From an uncultured Alphaproteobacteria bacterium (GTDB lineage Bacteria; Pseudomonadota; Alphaproteobacteria; CAKMZR01): a stretch of DNA of 13,742 nt. The stretch covers positions 1 to 13,742 of the forward strand of contig CAKMZR010000030.1 in the NCBI GenBank assembly GCA_929200455.1, in the 5' to 3' direction. Below are positions 8,065 through 13,742 of this stretch, piece by piece; position 1 is the stretch's first letter; every line of letters starts with the position of its first letter. The position numbers and the translations under genes are program-made. The notes under the pieces were generated by a model, which saw only the letters and a program-made list of their open reading frames with translations, had not been told where the DNA came from and did no database searches.

Positions 8065-9218
8065 GCCCTCTTCTCCCCCTCTCCATCCTCAGACAACTTC
8101 TCCTCTATCAAACGAACCAAATGATCCACAACCTCCTCATTGTCGCTTTGCAAACGGTGCGACGCCACCCCTTGAATGTACATCTGATGTACACCCTTGC
8201 CGCCTCCCGTAATCCCCAAATCCGTCAGACGTGCCTCCCCAGGACCATTCACCACACACCCCACAACCGACACCGTAAGCGGCTTCGTAATATGATCAAG
8301 ACGCTCTTCCAACAAACGCACCGTCTCCAAGACATCAAACTGTTGACGGGCACAAGATGGACACGCCACCACACGCACACCCCGCATCCGCAAACCCAAT
8401 CCCTTCAAAATCTCAAAGCCCACCTTCACCTCGTCCTCAGGAGCAGACGCCAAGGATACCCTTATCGTATCCCCTATACCCTCCTCCAACAATCCTCCTA
8501 TCAACATCGAAGAACGTATGCTGCCCGCCAAAAATCCTCCCGCTTCCGTCAAGCCCACATGCAAAGGATAGTCACATGCTCCCGCCAATAAACGGTAAGA
8601 CGCACGACACAACTGCACGTCCGATGCCTTAATGCTTATCTTTACATCCTCAAAATTATGCGACTCCAATATCCTTATGTGACGAAGTGCACTCTCAAGC
8701 AAAGCCTCAGGACAAGGTTCCCGGTACTTTTCCAACAAATCACGCTCCAAAGAACCCGCGTTCACCCCTATCCTTATGCTGCAACCGTTCGCCCTTGCCG
8801 CACGCACAACCTCACCCACCCTCTCGTCACTCCCTATGTTCCCAGGATTAATCCGCAAACACGCCGCCCCCGCATCTGCCGCCTCCAAACCTCGACGGTA
8901 ATGAAAATGAATGTCCGCCACTATCGGTACCTCCACCTCTCGCACAATCTCCTTCAACGCCAGACTCGACGCCTCATCAGGACACGAAACCCTCATAATG
9001 TCCGCTCCCCGCTCCACACAACGCTCTATCTGTGACACCGTCGCCCCCACATCATGCGTCAAAGTGTTCGTCATGCTCTGCACACTCACGCGTGCTCCCC
9101 CTCCCACAACCACATCACCCACCTTCACTTCCCGCGAAATACGACGATCAATCCGACGGTAACCTCGTAATGCCTGAAGACCCTCATCATCCGTAGACGC
9201 CTTCCCTGCCAATCCCAT
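8061..9218 (-). CDS. ispG: IspG, HMBPP synthase of the MEP isoprenoid pathway
   Basis: Cytoplasmic [4Fe-4S] enzyme that converts methylerythritol cyclodiphosphate to HMBPP, the penultimate step of the MEP route to isoprenoids. It is 385 aa from the chosen start. The TIM-barrel part opens with VSVQSMTNTLTHD (45-57) and includes VPIVADIHFHYR (97-108) and LRINPGNIG (121-129). The cluster ligands are Cys286 and Cys289 (CPSC), Cys321 (GCVVNGPGEA) and Glu328. The bacterial short form is present, without the plant/Chlamydia insertion. I chose ATG 9218 because AAGGAGG lies four bases before it. An ATG at 9236 adds six residues (MMEGGE) and sits only three bases after the rodZ stop. The stop overlaps the hisS GTG. 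Its Fe-S need links it to the suf genes downstream. Confidence 0.96.
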   Translation of the reverse strand: MGLAGKASTDDEGLQALRGYRRIDRRISREVKVGDVVVGGGARVSVQSMTNTLTHDVGATVSQIERCVERGADIMRVSCPDEASSLALKEIVREVEVPIVADIHFHYRRGLEAADAGAACLRINPGNIGSDERVGEVVRAARANGCSIRIGVNAGSLERDLLEKYREPCPEALLESALRHIRILESHNFEDVKISIKASDVQLCRASYRLLAGACDYPLHVGLTEAGGFLAGSIRSSMLIGGLLEEGIGDTIRVSLASAPEDEVKVGFEILKGLGLRMRGVRVVACPSCARQQFDVLETVRLLEERLDHITKPLTVSVVGCVVNGPGEARLTDLGITGGGKGVHQMYIQGVASHRLQSDNEEVVDHLVRLIEEKLSEDGEGEKRA

Positions 9219-9239
9219 CTCTCCTCCTTCCATCATACT

Positions 9240-10202
9240 TCAACCCCACCACTCATAACGACCGCTCACCACCCCGTAACCATCCAAGACCAAACTCTTG
9301 CCCTCTTCTCCCCCAAAAAAAATATCCATCCTCATGCCGTCCACCTCAAAATAAACATCTCCCCAACCCCCGGAACCCTTAAGCGACAACACATAATTAC
9401 GACCCTCAGGCAATCCTATACGACCACCCGCTGCCAAACGCTCTTGCCAACGCACTTTGCGCGAATCCTTTTCAAAAACCTCAATCTCAACCCCTTCCTT
9501 CGCCACCAAAATAAGACGAGAACCCTCTTCGCCACGCATCACCTCCTGTGATCCCTCTGATCCCTCTTCGCCTCCTTCATCCTCACCCCCAGCATTTCCC
9601 TCTTCCTCAGTATTTTCCTCGCCCTCTCCCTCTTCCAATCCTTTCGCCGCCGTCTTTGTCCATGCACGCTCCTCCCCACCGCCACGCCACCCGCTCTCAT
9701 TCAACCCCCCTTCCAAAACTTCTCCCGACGCCACTTCTTCTTCCCCCAATCCCTCCACACCCCCTCCTCCAGACATCCAAAACCACACCATAAGAATCAA
9801 TACCCCGCATATTCCCCCCACCGTCCAAGCTCTCGGAGCTATGAACACGCGAGGATGTGGACGAACCGCTATCTCCGGCTCCTCCTCTTCATCCTCGTCC
9901 TCTCCCATCTCTTTTTCAAAACGACACGCATAAACATTCCCGTCACAACCCAAGTACACCGCATAAGAACGCACAAATCCCTTCGCAAAATTCATCGGCG
10001 GCAACTTCTCTTTGTCTTCCTCCTCTATTCCCTCTATCACCCGCTCACGGAGACGCAACGCCAACGCCACATCCTCCCTGCTCAATCCCCTCGCTTCACG
10101 AAGACGACGCAATTCATTACCCACACTTTCAAGAGAACCAAAACCCTCCTTCCCCACATCTTCCTCTTCCGCCCTTACCCCTTCCACATCTTCCTCTGTC
10201 AT
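9240..10202 (-). CDS. rodZ: RodZ-like protein: cytoplasmic HTH, one membrane segment, DUF4115 domain
   Basis: Bitopic inner-membrane protein of the RodZ family, which links the MreB cytoskeleton to the cell-wall elongation machinery. It is 320 aa from ATG 10202, chosen because AGGAGG is five bases upstream and overlaps the lysC stop; an in-frame TTG at 10235 adds 11 residues. Order of parts: a short acidic N-terminus; an Xre-like helix-turn-helix (about 26-87, GNELRRLREARGLSREDVALALR); an acidic patch (99-110); one hydrophobic segment (127-143) preceded by basic residues, so N-terminus in the cytoplasm; a Glu/Gly-rich linker (146-227); and a C-terminal beta-rich domain of DUF4115 type (228-312). 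The position directly before ispG-hisS matches E. coli rodZ. Whether this organism has mreB or is rod-shaped is not visible here. Confidence 0.85.
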   Translation of the reverse strand: MTEEDVEGVRAEEEDVGKEGFGSLESVGNELRRLREARGLSREDVALALRLRERVIEGIEEEDKEKLPPMNFAKGFVRSYAVYLGCDGNVYACRFEKEMGEDEDEEEEPEIAVRPHPRVFIAPRAWTVGGICGVLILMVWFWMSGGGGVEGLGEEEVASGEVLEGGLNESGWRGGGEERAWTKTAAKGLEEGEGEENTEEEGNAGGEDEGGEEGSEGSQEVMRGEEGSRLILVAKEGVEIEVFEKDSRKVRWQERLAAGGRIGLPEGRNYVLSLKGSGGWGDVYFEVDGMRMDIFFGGEEGKSLVLDGYGVVSGRYEWWG

Positions 10203-10212
10203 CTCCGCCTCC

Positions 10213-11463
10213 TCACTCTCCCTCGTCCAAGCCAAATGCCGTATGCAAAGAACGCATCGCCAACTCTCCGTAATCCTCTCCTATCAACACACTCACCTTA
10301 ATCTCAGATGTCGAAATCACCAAAATATTTATACCCTTCTCCGCCAAAACCTCAAACATCCTCTGTGCCACCCCTGCGTGCGACCTCATGCCCAAACCCA
10401 CCAAACTTATCTTCACCACCCCCTTGTCTATAGACAACTCCTCATACGGAAACTTCTCTCGATCCCGAATCAACATCTTCTCCACCTCGTCCACATCCTC
10501 GCTTTGAACAGAAAATGTCATGTTCGTCTTCCCGTCTTGCTTCGAGACACTCTGCACGATCATGTCCACGTCTATCATCCGATCCGCCAACGGCCTGAAA
10601 ACCTCAGACGCAACACCCGGAACATCCTTCACGCCCGCTAGCGTCACCCGACATTCCTTTGTGCTCATCGCAAGACCCGTCACTACCTGCTTCTCCATCC
10701 TCGCTCCTCCTTCTCCCTCCCCTACCAAACTCGTCCCCCCACACTCTTCAAAACTTGACAATACCCTCACCTTCACACCATAACGCATCGCCATCTCAAC
10801 AGACCGCACCTGCAACACCTTCGCTCCCGATGACGCCAACTCCAAACTCTCCTCATACCCTATCTCTCCTATCACCCGAGCCTTCGGAACTATACGAGGA
10901 TCTGCCGTGTAAAAACCCTTCACATCCGTATAAATATCACAACGACCAGCCCCCAAGGCCACCGACAAGGCCACCGCCGTAATGTCTGAACCCCCGCGAC
11001 CCAAAGTCGTCACACGACCCCGATCACTCACACCCTGAAAACCCGCACATACCGCCACCATTCCCTCCTCAGAAAAACGACGCTCTATCCCTTCCGTCCC
11101 TATCTTCTCTATACACGCACGACCATGACGTCCATCCGTATCCAACGGAATCTGCCAACCCAACCACGAACGCGCAGGGATACCCCGATCACTCAACATC
11201 ATCGCCAATAACGACGCCGTCACCTGCTCTCCCGTACTCAACAACGTATCATACTCTCGACCGTCCATCACACGAACCGCACCTTCTGCCAAACCCACCA
11301 AACGATCCGTCTCACCCGCCATCGCAGACACAACCACAGCCACATCATAACCCGCTTCCAACTCTCGCCGCACACGCACAACCAAACCCTCAAGACGCGT
11401 CGTGTCCGCAACAGACGTCCCTCCAAACTTCATCACAAGCCTCGGCTTCTTCTCCCCTCGCAT
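10213..11463 (-). CDS. lysC: Aspartate kinase
   Basis: Phosphorylates L-aspartate, the first committed step toward lysine/diaminopimelate, threonine and methionine. The protein is 416 aa, the length of monofunctional lysine-sensitive enzymes of the alphaproteobacterial/Bacillus beta type, with no homoserine dehydrogenase part. It shows MKFGGTSVAD (11-20), LLSTGEQVTASL (74-85), GFQGVSDRGRVTTLGRGGSD (141-160) and DPRIVPKARVI (188-198), then two ACT regulatory domains (about 265-345 and 350-414). GLGMRSHAGVA (357-367) and ISTSEIKVSVLI (383-394) are typical effector-pocket segments, so feedback control by lysine and/or threonine is expected. The ATG has AAGGA four bases upstream. It heads the six-gene minus-strand run and is divergent from ubiG across 134 bases. 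Confidence 0.96.
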   Translation of the reverse strand: MRGEKKPRLVMKFGGTSVADTTRLEGLVVRVRRELEAGYDVAVVVSAMAGETDRLVGLAEGAVRVMDGREYDTLLSTGEQVTASLLAMMLSDRGIPARSWLGWQIPLDTDGRHGRACIEKIGTEGIERRFSEEGMVAVCAGFQGVSDRGRVTTLGRGGSDITAVALSVALGAGRCDIYTDVKGFYTADPRIVPKARVIGEIGYEESLELASSGAKVLQVRSVEMAMRYGVKVRVLSSFEECGGTSLVGEGEGGARMEKQVVTGLAMSTKECRVTLAGVKDVPGVASEVFRPLADRMIDVDMIVQSVSKQDGKTNMTFSVQSEDVDEVEKMLIRDREKFPYEELSIDKGVVKISLVGLGMRSHAGVAQRMFEVLAEKGINILVISTSEIKVSVLIGEDYGELAMRSLHTAFGLDEGE

Positions 11464-11545
11464 CCCGTCCTTCTCCTAAATCTTCCTTAAAACACCACAC
11501 CCACACCAAACCAAATAAAAATATCACACCCCCCACTCAATAAAG

Positions 11546-11553
11546 AGTATAGT
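11546..11553. promoter_or_regulatory. Overlapping divergent -10 candidates for lysC and ubiG
   Basis: The 134-base spacer between lysC and ubiG is the only place where both can start. TATAGT (11548-11553, plus) and TATACT (11546-11551, minus) are each 5/6 matches to the -10 consensus and interlock in one AGTATAGT core. The -35 elements are poor on both strands. A second minus-strand option is TTGAGT (11535-11540) with a weak TATTTG 17 bases downstream. I see no operator repeat, riboswitch or terminator in the rest of the spacer. Confidence 0.35.
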
Positions 11554-11597
11554 AGCAGAGCCTCTTACGCAACACTCCTCTCAATCCCTTCTTCATC

Positions 11598-12332
11598 ATG
11601 AACCCAAAAGCTCCCTACAATTTTGCCCAACTCGCTCCACAGTGGTGGGACCCCAAAGGACCCATGCGTGTACTCCACGACCTCAACCCCCTACGCATCT
11701 CCTGGATCAATCTCAACCTGCAAAAAACCAACCCCTCCCAATCCCTAAAAAACCTCTCCCTGCTCGACATCGGGTGCGGCGGCGGAATTCTCGCTGAACC
11801 CCTCGCAAGGCTTGGTGCCCAAGTCACAGGAATCGACCCAGAAAAAAACCTCATTCAGATCGCAAAAAATCACGCAAAAAATCAAAAATTACCCCTCTCT
11901 TACCTCACGCATACCGCAGAATCTTACGCCAAAAAATCCTCCCAGTCCTTCGACATCATCACCTGCATGGAAGTCATCGAACACCACCCCCTGCCCGCAC
12001 AACTCATCCAATCATGCCATAAACTCCTCAAACCAGGCGGACTCCTCCTCCTCTCCACCCTAAACCGTACCCCAAAAGCCAAAATTCTTGCCGTCAAAGT
12101 CGCAGAAAATATACTCAACATCATTCCCAAACATACCCACAACAGCGAACTCTTCCTCAAACCCCATGAACTCTCCCACATCCTAAGAAAAAACGGACTC
12201 TCTCCCCTTGCAGCTTCGGGAGTCACCTACAGCCTCAAAGACCTCTCTTGGAAACTCAACCCCCACAACCTCTCCATCAACTACTTCCTCGCCGCTTTTC
12301 GGCCACATACGCTCCCAAACGCCAATAAGTAG
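11598..12332 (+). CDS. ubiG: UbiG, O-methyltransferase of ubiquinone synthesis
   Basis: SAM-dependent enzyme that performs both O-methylations in ubiquinone synthesis. The protein is 244 aa, normal for the family. The N-terminus FAQLAPQWWDPKGPMRVLHDLNPLR (9-33) is diagnostic of UbiG. SAM-binding motif I is LLDIGCGGG (55-63), Asp80 ends strand 2, and MEVIEHH (124-130) and LKPGGLL (144-150) complete the Rossmann set. STLNRTPKA (153-161) is also family-typical. It implies an aerobic, ubiquinone-based respiratory chain. The only plus-strand gene, it still follows the C-rich plus-strand bias, so the protein is rich in Leu, Lys, Pro, Ser and Asn. No Shine-Dalgarno precedes the ATG; the upstream 25 bases are pyrimidine-rich. 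The last 56 bases overlap the end of rsmA. The stop is TAG. Confidence 0.96.
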   Translation: MNPKAPYNFAQLAPQWWDPKGPMRVLHDLNPLRISWINLNLQKTNPSQSLKNLSLLDIGCGGGILAEPLARLGAQVTGIDPEKNLIQIAKNHAKNQKLPLSYLTHTAESYAKKSSQSFDIITCMEVIEHHPLPAQLIQSCHKLLKPGGLLLLSTLNRTPKAKILAVKVAENILNIIPKHTHNSELFLKPHELSHILRKNGLSPLAASGVTYSLKDLSWKLNPHNLSINYFLAAFRPHTLPNANK

Positions 12333-13164
12333 ATACATCCACCTCCTCTGCACGCATTCCCCCCTCAAGACCAAAAGATCCCAAAACCTCCTCGTCCACT
12401 TCACCCAACCGACCCCAAGAACGATTCAATGTCTTGCGGCGACCTTCAAATCCCAAAGACAAAAGCTCTTCCACACAAGCCCAAACCTCAGACACACGAT
12501 CCGCATGCTGCTTCACAAATCCATGCGGGCGAATCCGCACCATCATCCCATCCACCTTCGGCGGAGGAAAAAACAATGTCGACTCCACCCGCATCAAATT
12601 TTCCACCTCACACAGTCCTTGAACCCACACACTCATACGACCATAACTCTTCGTGCGAGGCAGGGCACACAAACGCTCTCCCACCTCCCACTGCACCATC
12701 ACCACCCACTCCTCCCACTCTCCCGCTTCTCGTAAAAGCTTTTGGAGCAAGGGCGTCCCCACCCCAAACGGCAAATTCGACTGCAAATAACGGGGCTCCT
12801 TCACCAAACCCTTCAGATCACATAACAACGCATCCCCTTCTATCACCCGAAGACGGGGAGAGGCATAACGCTCCAGAGAAGACAACATCTCCACACAACG
12901 CCTGTCCTTTTCCACCGCCACTATGTCCACATCATGGTGCGACAAAAGAGATCGCGTCAATCCTCCAGGACCCGGACCCACCTCCAAAAGTCCCCCCTCC
13001 CGCAACGGCGGCAGAAAATCTACAAGAACATCACACACATCCCGACTCATAAGAAAATTTTGTCCCCACTCACGACGAGCCTTGTGCCGGCCCTCCCGCA
13101 AAACTTCCTCTATGCCCGGCAAAACATCCCACGGACTCTCTCCTCTCAACCTCCTTTCCCCCAC
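12277..13164 (-). CDS. rsmA: RsmA (KsgA), 16S rRNA adenine dimethyltransferase
   Basis: Dimethylates two adjacent adenines near the 3' end of 16S rRNA (A1518 and A1519 in E. coli numbering) late in small-subunit assembly. Seen in order: WGQNFL, SAM loop LEVGPGPGGLTRSLL, GDALLCDL, the catalytic motif SNLPFGVGTPLL (usually NLPY, here NLPF), MVQWEVGERLCALP, FFPPPKVDGMMVRI and the C-terminal GFEGRRKTL. The start is uncertain. I chose GTG 13164 (295 aa) because GGAGAGGG lies six bases before it. TTG 13194 (305 aa) and TTG 13122 (281 aa, giving an N-terminus like the rickettsial MLPSI form) are alternatives, and there is no in-frame ATG before GQNFL. With the chosen start it overlaps the pdxA end by 19 bases. 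The pdxA-rsmA order is common in proteobacteria. Confidence 0.94.
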   Translation of the reverse strand: MGERRLRGESPWDVLPGIEEVLREGRHKARREWGQNFLMSRDVCDVLVDFLPPLREGGLLEVGPGPGGLTRSLLSHHDVDIVAVEKDRRCVEMLSSLERYASPRLRVIEGDALLCDLKGLVKEPRYLQSNLPFGVGTPLLQKLLREAGEWEEWVVMVQWEVGERLCALPRTKSYGRMSVWVQGLCEVENLMRVESTLFFPPPKVDGMMVRIRPHGFVKQHADRVSEVWACVEELLSLGFEGRRKTLNRSWGRLGEVDEEVLGSFGLEGGMRAEEVDVSTYWRLGAYVAEKRRGSS

Positions 13165-13742
13165 TTCAAGCCCTCTCCAAGGGCATACATCCAAGAACCC
13201 GTGTCCAAACCCTCCTTGCCCGCCATACCTCGCGCCACTCCGTGGGCCGGCGAGACTCGCTTCACATCAAGACCCAACGTCATGTTCACCGTACGCGAAA
13301 AATATAAACTCTTCACAGGAATCAATGCTTGATCATGCGTCATACACAACGCCACATCATACAACTTGCGATTCCACTCCGTAAACATCGTGTCCGCACC
13401 ATAGGGACCCTCACAATCATATCCCTCGTCACGCAAGGCACAAACCGCAGGCCTTATCACCTCCTCCTCCTCAAAACCAAAAAGACCTCCCTCTCCCGCA
13501 TGAGGATTCACCCCAGAAAACCACATCCTCACCCTACCCCCACAATCACCCAACAACGAAGAAGCCACCGTCCTTGCCACCCTCTTTATCCTCTCTCCCT
13601 CCAAAAGACTCAACGCCTCGCGTAACGACACATGAAGCGTCACCGGAACCACCCTCAACACCCCAGAATCTCCACGCCCCTTCAACATCATCACCGCTTC
13701 TCCCTCTTCTCGACCCTCAAGAAAACTCAAAAACTCCGTGTG
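13146..13742 (-). CDS. pdxA: PdxA, 4-hydroxythreonine-4-phosphate dehydrogenase (N-terminus outside window)
   Basis: NAD-dependent enzyme of the DXP-dependent pyridoxal 5'-phosphate pathway. Its product is condensed with deoxyxylulose phosphate by PdxJ. The frame is open to the window edge, so the TTG at 13730 is an internal codon, not a start: upstream codons read HTEFL, the conserved substrate-phosphate motif. 198 of the usual ~330 residues are present. Seen: VTLHVSLREA (first metal His), FSGVNPHAGEGG (second metal His), PYGADTMF, CMTHDQALIPVKSLYF (third metal His and conserved Asp and Lys), and NMTLGLDVKRVSP. The segment normally reading RTSPDHGTA is RVSPAHGVA here, an unusual change next to the active site. 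It is followed closely by rsmA. Confidence 0.94.
   Translation of the reverse strand, partial: HTEFLSFLEGREEGEAVMMLKGRGDSGVLRVVPVTLHVSLREALSLLEGERIKRVARTVASSLLGDCGGRVRMWFSGVNPHAGEGGLFGFEEEEVIRPAVCALRDEGYDCEGPYGADTMFTEWNRKLYDVALCMTHDQALIPVKSLYFSRTVNMTLGLDVKRVSPAHGVARGMAGKEGLDTGSWMYALGEGLKWGKGG

Noticed and set aside
9332..10301. Plus-strand Ser/Pro-rich frames opposite rodZ
   Set aside because: They mirror the Glu/Gly-rich linker codons of rodZ (GAG and GGA read backward as CTC and TCC). No signal, domain or ribosome-binding site supports them.
11464..11597. Lysine riboswitch or attenuator before lysC
   Set aside because: The leader is too short for the lysine aptamer and shows no paired helices or Lys-rich leader peptide.
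13728..13730. TTG at 13730 as the start of a short 194-residue protein
   Set aside because: The frame continues upstream as HTEF to the window edge, matching the middle of PdxA, so this is an internal codon of a gene cut by the edge.

Overview
The window is a compact block of housekeeping genes with about 50% G+C by eye. It most likely comes from an alphaproteobacterium that I cannot place to genus. The lineage call rests on three things: a perfect Irr-type iron control element (TTTAGAA-N3-TTCTAAA) upstream of sufB, the divergent ubiG/lysC pair, and a histidyl-tRNA synthetase with the signature GLDYYCHT. I found no rRNA, tRNA, CRISPR array, insertion sequence, phage gene or plasmid gene. No stretch longer than about 150 bases lacks a gene.

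Layout from right to left, since twelve of the thirteen genes are on the minus strand. (1) 13742-12277: the C-terminal part of pdxA (vitamin B6 synthesis), then rsmA (16S rRNA dimethyltransferase). (2) 11598-12332: ubiG (ubiquinone synthesis), the only plus-strand gene. It overlaps rsmA tail to tail and is divergent from lysC. (3) 11463-4849: a tight run lysC, rodZ-like, ispG, hisS, prfA, prmC with overlaps or very short gaps, very likely one operon. It covers lysine/threonine-family amino acid synthesis, cell shape, isoprenoid synthesis, tRNA charging, and translation termination with release-factor methylation. (4) 4722-1: sufB, sufC, sufD, sufS, the SUF iron-sulfur assembly machine, cut by the window edge inside sufS. 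A promoter and Irr box lie just upstream of sufB, so this operon can be controlled by iron/haem status separately from the genes before it.

The genes connect functionally: PrmC methylates the release factor encoded just upstream, SufS feeds sulfur to SufBCD, and IspG is a [4Fe-4S] enzyme that depends on Fe-S assembly.

The most unusual global property is extreme strand asymmetry. The plus strand is rich in C and A and very poor in G (for example 33 C against 4 G in positions 2161-2220), whichever strand is coding. This shapes the proteins: minus-strand products are rich in Val, Gly, Glu and Arg, whereas UbiG is rich in Leu, Lys, Pro, Ser and Asn. It also affects stop codons (10 TGA, 2 TAG, no TAA), Shine-Dalgarno availability, and the many long false antisense ORFs. 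I see no new multi-gene system here. The points worth a second look are the iron box, the skew and its consequences, gene overlaps, and several substitutions or insertions in conserved proteins.
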